From Mugil cephalus (taxonomy: Eukaryota; Chordata; Actinopteri; Mugiliformes; Mugilidae): a DNA stretch of 64,000 nucleotides. Below the pieces are notes generated by a model that ran no database searches, was not told the origin of the DNA, and saw only the letters and a program-made list of their open reading frames with translations. The translations under genes were made by a program, and so were the position numbers. Below are positions 1-12,209 of the stretch, piece by piece; positions within the stretch are counted from its first letter, which is position 1; each line of letters begins with the position of its first letter. Location: the NCBI RefSeq assembly GCF_022458985.1, contig NC_061771.1:27520001-27584000 (forward strand), given 5' to 3'.

Positions 1-1198
1 AAAGAAGATGTCGTAGACGAAGAAGATGAAAAGGAAGATGAAGAAGTAGTAGCAGTAGCAGACAAAAAATAAGATGAAGAAGCAGTAGACAAAGAAGTAG
101 TAGATGAAGACGTAGTAGACAGAGTAGTAACAGACGAAGAAGAAATAGTAGTAGACAAAGACGACAAAGGAGTAGTAGATGAAGTAGTAGTAGTAAAGTA
201 GCAATAGACGACGAATAAGTAGATGAAGGAATAGCAGTAGACAAAGAAGACGAAAAAGTAGTACCAGGCGAAGATGAAGTAGTAGCAGACGAGGAAGAAG
301 CAGTAAACAATATAGTAGAAGCTGAAGAAGATGGAGTAGTAAAAGACGAAGAAGTAGTAGTAGACAAAGACGTAGTAGTAGATGAAGAAGAAATGGTAGT
401 AGACAAAAACAAAGAAGTAGTAGACGAAGAAGTAGTAGTAGATGAAGAAATAGGACTAGACAAAGAAGACGAAGAAGTAGTAGACGAAGAGGTAGTAAAC
501 AATATAGTAGAAGATGAAGAAGATGGAGTAGTAGACAAAGTAGTAGTAGTAGATGAAGAAGATGAAGATAAAAAAGACAAAGAAGTAGTAGTAGATGGAG
601 AAGACGAAGACAAAAAAGACAAAGAAGTAGTAGTAGATGGAGAAGACGAAGACAAAAAAGACAAAGTAGTAGATGAAGAAGACGAAGACAAAAAAGACAA
701 AGAAGTAGTAGTAGATGAAGACGAAGACAAAAAAGACAAAGAAGTAGTAGTAGATGAAGAAGACGAAGAAGTAGTAGACAAGGAAGAAGCAGTAAACAAT
801 ATAGTAGAAGATGAAGAAGACGGAGTAGTAGACAAAGTAGTAGTAGTAGATGGAGAAGACGAAGACAAAAAAGACAAAGTAGTAGTAGTAGATGAAGAAG
901 ACGAAGACAAAAAAGACAAAGAAGTAGTAGTAGATGAAGACGAAGACAAAGAAGTAGTAGACAAGGAAGAAGCAGTAAACAATATAGTAGAAGATGAAGA
1001 AGATGGAGTAGTAGACAAAGTAGTAGTAGTAGATGAAGAAGATGAAGATAAAAAAGACAAAGAAGTAGTAGTAGATGGAGAAGACGAAGACAAAAAAGAC
1101 AAAGAAGTAGTAGTAGATGGAGAAGACGAAGACTAAAAAGATGAAGTAGTAGTAGTAGTAGTAGTAGTAGATGAAGAAGACAAAGACAAAAAAGACGA

Positions 1199-1245
<47 letters not shown>

Positions 1246-1271
1246 ATGAAGAAGACGAAGACAAAAAAGAT

Positions 1272-1311
<40 letters not shown>

Positions 1312-1337
1312 ATGAAGAAGACGAAGACAAAAAAGAT

Positions 1338-1374
<37 letters not shown>

Positions 1375-1400
1375 ATGAAGAAGACGAAGACTAAAAAGAT

Positions 1401-1434
<34 letters not shown>

Positions 1435-1478
1435 ATGAAGAAGACGAAGACAAAAAAGACAAAGAAGTAGTAGTAGTA
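1..1478. repeat. Purine-rich triplet-period satellite tract
   Basis: The tract is built almost wholly of GAA, GTA, GAT, GAC and AAA triplets on the plus strand, so the period of three is kept for about 1.5 kb. Higher-order units are visible: a unit of about 42 bp (GAAGACGAAGAC followed by an A-rich block and GTAGTAGTAGAT) recurs many times, and a longer block containing AAACAATATAGTAGAAG recurs near 304, 498, 791 and 974. An open frame of 247 codons (393-1136) results, rich in Val, Asp, Glu and Lys. No intron signals, conserved domain or flanking exon were found, so I read it as a simple-sequence array and not a gene. It may begin left of the window. Confidence 0.85.
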
Positions 1479-4400
1479 GTAATAAACCTTTTGACCGTAT
1501 CTGCTGAGTGAAGCGTCTCAGTCTGGATCAACGTGAACTCAGCGACTCAGAGAAACAATCTTCACGACCCTCAGTAATGATGAGGTTTCTATACTGAGCA
1601 ACACATTGTTCTGGCAACAGTTGACATTTTATTAACAGAGCTGGAATCTCAAGGTTAACGCGTTATCAGCTCCACACTTCATCTGTCCAGAAACCAAACA
1701 ATCACAACCAGAACAGCAGCAGCAGTTTCCGCCTCTCTCGTTAGTTTGGCGGCCATGTTTCATTTTTTAATCTCAGCTCTAAAGTTCAGATTGTTTCTTT
1801 GCTCAACCCGAGGGCTGAAATGTTCAAATACGTCTCGTCGTGGACGTTATTTCAAAAATTTATGTCTCGAAAAAAGTTCCGCTGCAACTTGTTTTTTTCT
1901 TCTTTCCTTCTGGGTTTGAGGTAATTTTGAAGACGACTATTCTTGGCTATTCTTAACAGATGAGCATCAGAAGTTTTTAGATATCTCTGCACAGCCGACA
2001 GTTAGAAATGAGCTAAAGGCAAGAAACACGGGCACGAATAACAGCGTCTCACAAAGTCGTGAAAGCGTGAATGAGCCTTTTATTGAAAATTTTTGACTTC
2101 TAGCAAGTCAAAAATTATCTTTGATGCTTGCTGCATTTTTAACAATGGTTTAGTTTGTAAATGAAAGATTCTTAAAAGCGAGTTATGTCCCGATCGATAT
2201 CAACGTGCATCGGATCAGATCTTTAGTCGTTATTTATTTTAGCCAAGTCTTCGTCTTCTTCACTGTCTGGCGTCAAAGCTGCTAAAAGTCAAAGTAGTAG
2301 AAGAAGAAGAACTAAAATCACTAAACACGTCTGCCGTGTGGAAGAACCTGCACAATTTACGAATTTCTGTCTTCATTTTCCAGTGTGGAAGTTCGCTGAG
2401 GTGTCAGTCGTTGATCATCAGTCAGTTCTAGCAGCGACATTCAACACCGACAAACACTGTTTGAAAGAAGAGAAAAGTTTCCTGGAGGTAAAGTCTCCCA
2501 GAGAGGGTGAGGGAGTTTATGGCAGCGTTGGAGGACCAGAAGCTACGACTTAAAGAAAGATTTACTGGATTGAATCTAGTCAAACCCTTGGAGATGACGA
2601 GGACAGAGTTTAGGAATCTACAAGAGAGTTAAGATCAGATCTGGATTGAGATCAGATGATGTGTTAAAATGAGACGGATCAGATCAGAGGGGACGTCTCT
2701 ACATTTCATGGTTTATGCCTCGTGGTGTTTTCAGGACAAACGTCGCTACTGGGCTAAATCCCAAATGTTGTAGGACACTTTGTTTATTCACAGCACATTC
2801 AGCACATTATAGTCCAGATAATCTATCGGTTGTTCCACCGTCTCCAGTGTCCGTCCCACTGTGGGACAAACAACTCACAGAGACAAACTGGATTCACTGT
2901 AGCAAAGCTCAAATTGAGTCAGATCACTGTCCCAGAGGACGACTGACACAGAGTGTAGCCTGCGACGCGCTTTTAAAACGACCGGGTCGGATCTTTAGTA
3001 GTTATTAATTCATTTTAGGTCCTCAATAAAACAAAACCACCACAGAAAGATTTAGTGGACTGAGTCCAGCCGACTCTGGGAGAACACAAGGAAGACGAGG
3101 GGAGACTTCAGGAATCCACACGGGGGGAAGTTTGGGATTCAGATCGTCTGATGTTGAATATTAAAAGATCTGGATTGGTTTGTGGGGCCAAAAAAAATAA
3201 AAACTTACTTTAAAGAAGTCTGACATAGATATTACAGGACTGTACTTTATACAGTTTACGCATGTATCTTAGTAATTATATTATATATATATTAGCATTT
3301 CTATTATATTCCAGTTTTTAGCATTTTTTACATCCTAGTCCATGTTGTTATTTTTTGTATATTCATCCAAATTATTTTCAAATCTGTATTTTGTTGATAT
3401 ATATTCTTGCCTAATTCTGTGCTACTGTGGTAATTTCCCATAAATATGGATGAAATATGCTCCCATTTCATGTCAGACACACCAGTAGTAGATTTTCTTT
3501 TAAAAAGGGACTTAAACATTAATTCATATTGTCTTATATAGGTAAGTACATGGAAAGTAACTGTATAGATTTATCATTTATATTGGTTATTGTTGTTTGA
3601 TTTTTACTCCAGGATGACTTCACTTATTTGTTATGATTATTATTATTATATTTTATTTATTGTGTGTTTTCTCTTATATCGTACAATTTAAACATTTGTC
3701 TTGTTTCTGAATTTGCTGTGTGAACCCCAGAAAGACCAGCGTCCGCCTCGTGGAAGCTAATGAGGATCCTAATACAGAATAAAGAACATTATAGTCATTT
3801 CCATAACTAACCCCGGTGGTTTTCAGTTAACACACACACAGAAAAAAAAGAAGTGAATATGTCCACGTGTTCTGGTCCAACCACGCGGATTAGCCGGCGA
3901 CCACTGATCCCACCGTTGTAACGTGGAGTTCTGCTTCTCTCGCAGACACAAACACTTGCTGTTGCTGCAAATCCGGGGTCGTAGGTCACCCACAGACACA
4001 ACACATGGAGCTGCCAGTCACGCTGACTGAGCCGTCACAGCTGACAGCACCCCACTGTGGGACACCCCATCCCCACCAGCCCACCAGAGTTATTTACACC
4101 GCTGCGAATCGACGTTTTAAAGGCCTCGTACCCACAGCCCACAGCCCACAGCGCCGCAAAACAAACGCCAAACTTCAACAGTTTTCATTGTTAAAGTGTT
4201 GAAAAGGCTCATCGGGCAGCATTCAGAGTCTGGGAAGGGACAGATGAAACACGCTGTATGTGTGGTGTGTGTCTGCAACCTTCAACACGAATGAGTGGAA
4301 AGGAAATGTTCTGTTTTTTTTTTTTTTTTTTTAATCTTCCATCACTATAAACTCATTGAGGAGATGGAAATCGAAAATGTAGAGATGCCAAAAAGTTAGC

Positions 4401-4700
4401 GTAGCATAATTTTTACTCAACACTCGATCGTGTCAAATCGAAATAAAACCAAATCGGACTCATCTTCACTAAATGTTCTTTAAAATCAACACTAAACATC
4501 ATTTTTACTCAGTCTCAACAATCATCCAGAGAAACAGTATTTCAGGTATTTTCCACTCAATATCAACGCAAACCTAAGACCTGATTTTTGATTTTAGACA
4601 CAAACGAGCCCACATCTACATGAGTGGAGCTGAGGTGGAGCTGAGGTGGAGCGAGAACCTGTCATCACACCAGGGCCGACGCAAACCATCATTTTAAGTT
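1479..4700. other. Intergenic stretch without recognisable gene
   Basis: Only short chance frames occur here. A segment near 3725-3785 (CCCAGAAAGACC, then GCTAATGAGGATCC and an AATAAAG end) resembles the 3' tail of a non-LTR retrotransposon and matches a similar tail at 51759-51806. A T-run lies at about 4314-4332. Nothing else was recognised. Confidence 0.6.
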
Positions 4701-6072
4701 ACTGTTTATTTTAGCGATTAGTCGACTAATCGGATCCTAAGTACGTTGCAGCTGCTCTTACAGAAGCATTAACGGACCCGCAAACTACAGCTGAAGATGA
4801 TTAAAACAGCACATTCAACTTTTAATGAACTCTGAAGCTTGAACCAGCATCTCTGACATATTTAAATATGATGCAAATTAAACTGAAGGCAGAGGCCTGT
4901 GAATGTGTGGCGCATTTTAAAATGGGACCAAAAACTATGCGCGATGAACACTACACACTAGTGAGAGTACAAAATATCAACAAAAAGAAATACCTGTAAA
5001 CATATTTCACTCTTGTCGGGCATCAAACTATTTTTAAATGCTTTAAAACACTGTTTTCTGATTGGCTGATTCTCTACTCTCTTCACATACAGGCGAAGTT
5101 ACTAATGTTTCATCACGTGGGCGCGTGAACTTATTGAAACGTGTGAGACTACAGAGCCCTGAACACATAACCTATGTGTGCTAAGGCTAATGATAGCATC
5201 ATGGTTAGCCTTAAGTCAATGTTAACATTTACAGCTACAATATACAGACACATAGCTACCCAACGCTGAGGTTAATGCTAGCAGCTAACTAGCAGCTAAC
5301 TAGCTAATTAGCCTAATTATTGAGACAACTGTCCCTCTTCATCAGAAAACGAATCAGCCACAACGTGTTTCCTTTTCAGATGCTCGTGCTTCACTGTCGT
5401 GCTGCCATGAAAAACAAGTTCTGCCTCGCACGTTCTTCCTCTTTTATGTTTTGGGTGAAATTCTCCCAAGCTTTCAGGCTTTCGTTTAGCCAGGACAGAA
5501 AGGCCGACCAGGCAGAGGAAGGTACAGTCATAGATTACAGAGAAACAGAAAGTAAACAATGACGTTGATTATTAATTACTCAAAAACGATTTTGATAGTG
5601 GGCGTAATTGTGACTAATCGTTAGAGCTAGGTGGTTAATAACTAATACCAGTATTTATTTTTTCGCTATAATATGAATTTTTAATACACCGGCATGTCGT
5701 ATTTGGTTTCGGGTTTGTGAGGTAGATCAAACGCCCCTGATTTCTCGTTTTTTTTTCTTTTCTATTTTTACATCTAAACTGTAAATGTCACCAATTCACA
5801 TCAGCAGACAGCGCTAACACGTTGTTTTACTACTAGTGTGGGATCATTCTACAATATTTACTCATCATCGCAGTAAAATAGTCCAACCTGAGTCAATCTA
5901 CTGCATTAATTCCTCTCTCAATCAGTAGAATGTTGTGACCATGTGACTATGTATGAAAAAATGCAAAAAAATCATAATATACCGTCAGAATTTTGGAAAA
6001 AAATGCCATGACAGACATTTTTTGGCCAAACCGTCCGGCCCCACTGGTCGACTAATCTCGGCAGCCCTACGT
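4700..6072 (-). mobile_element. Decayed hAT-like DNA transposon
   Basis: The segment is bounded by related sequences: a perfect 16-bp palindrome GATTAGTCGACTAATC at 4716-4731, and ACTGGTCGACTAATCT at 6043-6058 followed by GGCAGCCCTA at about 6060-6070. Such GTCGACTAATC ends next to a TAGGGCTGC terminus are typical of fish hAT elements (from general knowledge). Between them, the minus strand encodes a BED-finger-like peptide. The rest of the transposase is not readable, so this is a relic. Exact ends and target duplications were not resolved. Confidence 0.55.
5317..5559 (-). pseudogene. BED zinc finger fragment of a hAT transposase
   Basis: The minus-strand frame of 80 codons ends with a lysine- and histidine-rich block containing CEAELVFHGSTT and HEHLKRKH. 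The spacing of Cys and the final HxxxxH-type pair resembles the BED zinc finger at the N-terminus of hAT transposases, although only one clear Cys of the expected pair is kept. An RNase H-like catalytic core with an hAT dimerisation domain would be expected downstream (toward 4700) but is not visible. The frame lies inside the hAT-like ends at 4700-6072, which supports the reading as a transposase relic and not a host gene. Confidence 0.5.
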
Positions 6073-6767
6073 CGCACACATGCACACGGATAAAGCTGGA
6101 TTTCTTCGGGAACTGGTCTGAATTTCACACACACACAACAACTTCTAATGAAGTTTTCCAGAGGATCAACAGAAATCGTGCAAACCGGGAACGAGGCTAA
6201 CGACCGTCTGCTGTTCACGGTCCAGAACATGAAGCCTCTGCAGCAGGTGTTTCAGGGTGATGTCACACCCGACTCGTTTATCCCTCAGGTCGGCTCGTTT
6301 CGGGCCGACAATCGTACTCTTTTGTCCTGGGACAAATGAACGGAGCTGGAGAGGGTGGAGTTCTGCAAAATAATCGGAACCAATCGCAAAACTTTCGTCT
6401 CGATTGTCCTGTGAACCAGGTGTCTGCTCAGTCCAAAAGTAAATGCAGCTGAGCTTCAGTGCAAGTCTCCGACATGCAACAAGGTCCCACGGAGTTAACA
6501 ACAACTAAAGGACAATCGCTCATTCAAAGTTCGCTGTGAAGCCAAATAAACGGTGCGTCTGAGCTTGGGTTGATTTCGATTGTTTTGGTCCGAGGTACAA
6601 ATTTGAGGGGAAAAAGCTCCAAACAATAGGGTCCTTCCAGCTTCATAGAAACGCTTTGTGTTTGGCCCTTTCCTGTTTCCACTATGTCTCCGTGCCCAAA
6701 AGCCAGAGTGGAAGAACGTGACCGGCCGTTGCTTCAACTCAAGACGTGGTCTCATTGTTCGACGTCA

Positions 6768-8420
6768 GGGGTCGACCGCACACACACAAACACACACCAG
6801 TACCCATCTCATGTCAGCTACCATCCTCCTCGCATGAACCGAGTTCCTGTGGAATAAGAATCTGAACGAGATGTAATAGCTGCACAATAAGACACAATAA
6901 TCTGTCCGTAACCTTTTTCCCTTTGAGCCACAATGAGTCCAAAAACAGGAGGTCACAGTTCAATGAGCAAATCTGCAAAATAATATCGGCTAGATTTTCT
7001 TGTGTCCTCCTTAGTTTGAATTTGTGCACCGCGCTGCATTCATGTGCAGGTCAACAATGTCCCCTTGACCAAAGCCAAGTCTAGTCCATGAAGAAATGTT
7101 TTTTTTTTCTTTTTCTGTGCGAGTTCTTGACTCTCTTGAAGAACCAGAACAGCAGCAAAAGCTATAGAAGACCAGAGGACGTTATAGAGTCATAATAAAC
7201 ACAATAATATGTCTGTAACTTTTTTTTACGTTGAGACAAATGAGAACAACAGTCCAGGAACAAGGGTTCACGATTCAAGCTCACAACTGCACTCATGTTT
7301 TTGCTCAATTAAAAGAAAGTATGACAAATTGTGTCAAAATAGATATTGACATATTGTTTATGGTGCTGCAGGACTTAGACGCGATAACTTAATCACGTAG
7401 CCAACACCAGTGCAACACAGTCCGTCTCTGTCTGTAACAATTCCTCCCCAACACCAGTCGACGCTGTGTCTTTTTAGCCAGTTTTGTTTCCACTTCCTGC
7501 TTCACTTTCAACAATGGCGACTGAATCATTCGCCGAAATTTTGCAGAACACAAGTCTTACAAATGTTTGCATCTCCAAACCTCCTCAGTTAATTATTAAT
7601 CCAAAACAATCAAATCCAAAATTGTGGAGATGGAGAAGCAGCTAGAAATACTAGAGAGGAAACACGCTACTACCAAGAGAACCAATCACAGCTCTTCGTC
7701 AAATTGACGCAGAAGTCTAAACCACCTATTAGTGTCATTCTTTGGGTCAACGATGTCCTGTTGACCAAAGCCAAGTCTGGTCCACAAAGTGTTTTTCTTT
7801 TTCTGTGGAAGGTCTCGTCTCCCCATGAACCAGTCCTCACCTCAACCCCATCCAACACCAGGGAGAAGAACGACAACAGCAGAAACACAACTGTAACTTT
7901 CACCGAGCACGAGTTTGCATCTCCGAACCTCCTCAGTTAACCTTACAGATTCTTTAATAATCCAAAACAATCAATTTGATAATGGCGGAGATGGACAAGC
8001 GGCCGGAAACACGATAGAGGAAACGCGCTACTACCAAGACGACCAATCACACATTAGTGGTCGACCACACTGAAACAGTACTGAACCTGGATGAGACAAC
8101 CTTCTGTTCTCCATCATCATGAAGCTACCAAAGACCAGAGGGAGTAACAGAGTAATAATAATACACAATAATGCGTCTGTAACCTTTCTACTCTGAGACG
8201 TGTTCTGTACTAATGAGGACAGTCCAGAAACAAGTGGCCACAACTCGACTTATATTTACATTTAAGACGACTGAAGACAATGTTTGTTTGTTTTCAACCA
8301 AATGAAAAGACTGAGAACTGTCTAAATAAAATCGTCCACATTTTCTTTTGTGTCCTCCTCAGTTAGTTGAGCCATGCTGCGTTCAGGTGCAGGTCTGTTT
8401 CATAGAGTATTCCTACAGGG
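6768..8420. repeat. Locally duplicated repeat modules (three diverged copies)
   Basis: Related modules recur at about 6770-7060, 7130-7300 and 8058-8400: GGTCGACC starts, ACACAATAAT..TCTGTAAC, CAGTCCAGGAACAAG-type and CTTGTGTCCTCC motifs appear in the same order. A second module at about 7490-7705 (CTTCCTGCTTCACTTTCAAC, CTCCTCAGTTAA, ACACGCTACTACCAAGAG) recurs in part at about 7905-8055, roughly 353 bp away. Inverted relatives occur in XPO1 introns at about 23990-24250 and 31830-31930. This is a degenerate dispersed repeat family, unassigned. Confidence 0.6.
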
Positions 8421-9229
8421 AGGAGCTTTCACTTCACACACATGACACAATAGGCTGGACAAACAACTGAAAAACGACCAAAAAAAACACAAAACAACAA
8501 CAACAAACAAAGCAAAAATCCCTCCATGCAAAGAACAACAACGTTATTTTAAGGTGTTATACTGTAATAACGTGTTGCTAATTGCTCTTCACGCAACCCT
8601 ACACGAAGCAGGGCCTGCATAGCAGCATTTTTAGCAATTTAGCAACCTAGCATTTTACGTGTGATGACTTGAGTTAGCCCCGTGGATTAAACGCTTAAAT
8701 GCCGTGGGAAAAGTAGATTAAAATTCACCAGCAAACCGAGGTAAATGCGGGGGGGAATACACTGAAGATGTCGAGGATTAACGGGGTGCTAGGTCCCAAA
8801 ATATGCGCCTCGATGCAGCCATTAAATCTCAGGGTTTGGCTTGGAGCAACATTTAACACCAGACTCGCCATGAAAAAATGTCAATTATCGTCTTCGTGTG
8901 AGCTCCATAAACATCAGCATCGGCTAAAACCTCTTCCGAAGTATCTTAACTCGTGGCTGTAATGTCACACACACACAAGATAAATGATTAATGAGTTAAT
9001 TCGGGAGCTGGAGTTCAGTGTTTGACAGACAGGCCCCAAAAAAAACTGGTGAGGAGAAAGAGGGGGTGAATTTGCATCTGCATTCGTATCAAAAAACCTC
9101 CTCAGTCCTGACACTCGGACGTGACTGTCATCGGCTTGAAAAATAACCAGCCGACATTTCGCTACTTGCGCTGTATTGTTGTGGCAAAGTCGGGATGGAA
9201 ATGCGAAAAGGCAAAGTTTATATTTAGCT
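8420..9229. other. Intergenic stretch, nothing recognised
   Basis: No exon-like sequence, RNA gene or clear repeat was seen. The longest open frame (8768-8962) shows no family resemblance and no splice context. Confidence 0.5.
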
Positions 9230-9621
9230 TAAGGTGACCAGATTTCTGAAATTGAAATCCGAGGACATTTGCAGCTCGGAGATGAAAAACAACAGAATTA
9301 TATGGGAAAAAAAACAGGGACAATTCCGGTTTATTTGGGCATGTGTGTTAACATTTAAACATATTTAAACTGCTATGTCTGTAACGTCAATAGCAGGGCA
9401 ACCGGCTACCGTAATAGTTTGAGTCTGCGCGCAACATGCTCACTACTAGCGCTTCCTATCCGGCTACCGTAATAACCGTTGTTCTAGTTCACGCGCAATA
9501 TTTTTTTTCCTCATTCATAAAACGCTAAAATCGGATACATTTTCGGGGACACCCTTGGCCGGGGGACATGTCATCCGAAACGGGGGCTGTCCCCAGAAAT
9601 CGGGGACGGCTGGTCACCCTA
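9230..9621. mobile_element. Short inverted-repeat element (TAGGGTGACCAG type)
   Basis: The left end TTAAGGTGACCAGATTTCTG and the right end GGGGACGGCTGGTCACCCTA are inverted repeats of each other over about the outer 12 bp, and the interior holds CCGAGGACA and CGGGGACAC blocks seen in a common vertebrate non-autonomous DNA element. There is no coding capacity. The family is not named with confidence and target duplications were not clear. Confidence 0.65.
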
Positions 9622-9889
9622 ATTTGGCTAGCCACCGAGCTAGCACCCAGCTTCCAGTGGAGGACCCGATGCTAACACCTAGCGGCTAATGCTAACTCCA
9701 GCGTCGACTGGTGTAAATAAAACGGATTTGTTTACTTACTTTCATTTAAAACCTCCACCAGCTCGGCGCAGTTTTCGCACATCGTTCATGAAGAGGAGAG
9801 GAGGGGAGAGGGGGGAGAAAAAAACTGAGTGCACCTCCTCAAACCATTGCACTGGAAACTGTTGTTGGCTGGCAGTTGGTTGTTTTAGG

Positions 9890-9927
<38 letters not shown>

Positions 9928-10239
9928 CCAGTGGAGGGAGTGATTGGTGAAGGTTATGCCACTAAATGGAGAGCCCGAAGTGGCGAGCGTGACTTGCATC
10001 CACGCAAAGTTGATGTACACCAAAAGTTGAGAGGCACTGGAGGGTGGAAATGGAGTCAGTCTCCGATCTGAGCGTCACTTAGGAGAGTGGACACGGCGGC
10101 CATGTTGAAAAAGGAGGGGAGGGAGGAGGGGACACAGCATGAAGACGGTTCGGCTTTTTCCGCCATGTCTCCTTCGCCCGTTCGTCTTTCTTCGCAGTCT
10201 CGCGATACCTTGCGTAAGAAGTCTCGTTTTACAACCTTT

Positions 10240-11010
10240 CCTGGAGATCTCAAGGGCAAATGCGGTGATTATTATATTACACAGAACTCAGATATTGATG
10301 ACTTACATTTTTATTTTTTACTTTATTCTTCTATTTTATGATATTTCGAATCTCACAGAAATATGTTTTAATATTGAGTTTTATTAAAATAATTAGCATC
10401 TGTGTGTAATTCCTGACACACTTACTGTAACTAGTAATGTATTTATTTATTTTTTTGCACAAGATTTTTGGGAGAGGGTTGGTTCAATGTACTTAATTGC
10501 AGTTTTATTTCATTTTTAATATCCAATATTTTATTTAAAATGTTTTATCCATTTCATATATATACAGTATATATTACTTTTACAAACACCCGACCTCAAG
10601 TTGTTACTAGAGATTTCTGCCAAACAAAATTGATTGTAACTTGTGTGCAATGACAGTTAAAATTATTCTATATGTATTTAAATTTATGGATATATCAGTC
10701 TGTCCTTCGTAGTTCTTTGAATTATATTTTAGGCATATTCCAGTTCCAAAATTGAAATATAATATTATTACACTATTTAATAACCAAAAGTAACGTTCTT
10801 TCCCCTCAATGACTTTGCATCAGTGCACAATTTATTTTTTATTTGACATTTTTTTTCACATTTCTTCACAGCAGAAACTTTGTCCCTCCTCTTTATCTGT
10901 GATGAAATGAATATTTTTAATGCATGTTATCCACTATGAGCTGAACTTGAGACAATGTCAGTAGAAGTCTTACAATCTCGGTACATAAATGATCATTATA
11001 AGGTAATATA
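10240..11010. other. AT-rich intergenic stretch
   Basis: AT-rich sequence without recognisable gene or repeat between a poly-A run (about 9895-9924) with a short GC-richer segment and the short element at 11011. Confidence 0.5.
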
Positions 11011-11339
11011 CACTGATCAGGCATAACATTATGACCACCTTCCTAATATATATATATATATATATTTTTTTTCAGTTGTTCCTAAAGTGTTTTTGTGTAT
11101 GTGTCTGTGTCAGGTTGTGTCCTGCTGCCATCAAGGAGTGTCATCACTATGGGGTGGGGTGGGGGGGGGGGGGGGGGGGGGGGCTGGTCTGGTCTAGGAG
11201 GGGGCTACACGTCTAAGTAACATCCATGTGAATGAATGTTAAGTCCCAAAGTTTCCCAACAGAACACTGAATTGCACAAAATGGTTTAAATGTAGTTTAC
11301 TTCTCCTGTCAGTGGTCATAATGTTGTGGCTGATCAGTC
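11011..11339 (+). mobile_element. Short non-autonomous element, CACTGATCAGGCATAA family, copy 1
   Basis: The ends CACTGATCAGGCATAACATT and GTGGTCATAATGTTGTGGCT plus GATCAGT form terminal inverted repeats, flanked by TA on both sides (11009-11010 and 11340-11341), as expected of a Tc1/mariner-type insertion. The interior matches copies at 25077 and 45755 but is shorter because of an internal deletion, and carries (TA)n and a G-run at about 11160-11183. It lies just past the inferred 3' end of XPO1. Confidence 0.75.
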
Positions 11340-11479
11340 TACATCTAAATCTAAACAGGCTTCATTACCCACAGTTCTCTCAAATAATCATTTCCAAATG
11401 TCGGCCTCAAGAACATTGAGGGATTGTCACGTTTTCATCCGGACACTTTGACAAAGAAGAGTCACACAAGAGTGTTTTG

Positions 11480-12209
11480 TAAAAATAGCCACTTTATATT
11501 CTCAGAGTACTAAGACACAGCTTTACAAACAGGATGATATGCACACAACGTTCCTTCTCATCCAAAAGCAGAGCCGGTGAAGCTCTGAGTCACTCAGAGA
11601 GCCAGAGGAAAAAAAAAAAAAAAAAAAAAACAGAAACAAAAAACCAAACAGTTCACACACACAGACCAACTGAAACAAGACAAAAAAAGGAAGCAAGGGA
11701 GCACAACTCTACCCTTGAGCGTCACATTCGTCCTGAACAGCGCACGCGGCCGCACTCCCGAAACCAGCGCAACCTGTCCAATAACCATCGCATGTGTTTC
11801 AACATTATATATATTACATATTAACAAGTAAAGGTGGTGAGGAGGGAGGTGAAGTGAGTGAGTGATGAGGCGTTAAAATAACCTTTAATTCTTCCAAACT
11901 TCATGCATGGCCAAACACAAAGCTCCAATAGCAAATAATTACCAAAAGATGACATGTTACACAAAAAAAAAAAAAAAAATCTTTATATAAAATAAGTTTG
12001 TAGGGAGAACAAAAAGAGAAAAAGAAACGAATAATCGGTGCCAGTGGAGGGACGGGAGGGGAAGACTCTCATTTACATATTGACATTGATTTGGTCGACG
12101 TACAACCGAGTGCTGGGCTCCGTTTTTTTCGGAGCCACACATTCTCTTTTTTTTCTCTAGACACACAAACTCGCACACAAACACGTCAACGAGGAGCCAC
12201 CTTTTCGCT
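11480..12209 (-). other. XPO1: Probable XPO1 3' UTR
   Basis: This non-coding sequence follows the XPO1 stop codon on the minus strand without an intervening acceptor. It is T-rich with long T-runs (A-runs on the plus strand at about 11610-11631 and 11961-11978). Read on the minus strand, a GAGAATATAAAGTGG sequence at about 11487-11502 could hold a variant polyadenylation hexamer. The end point is inferred, not shown. Confidence 0.45.

Noticed and set aside
393..1136. 247-codon acidic frame as a protein gene
   Set aside because: It is fully explained by triplet repeats, has no domain, no splice context and no neighbouring exon.
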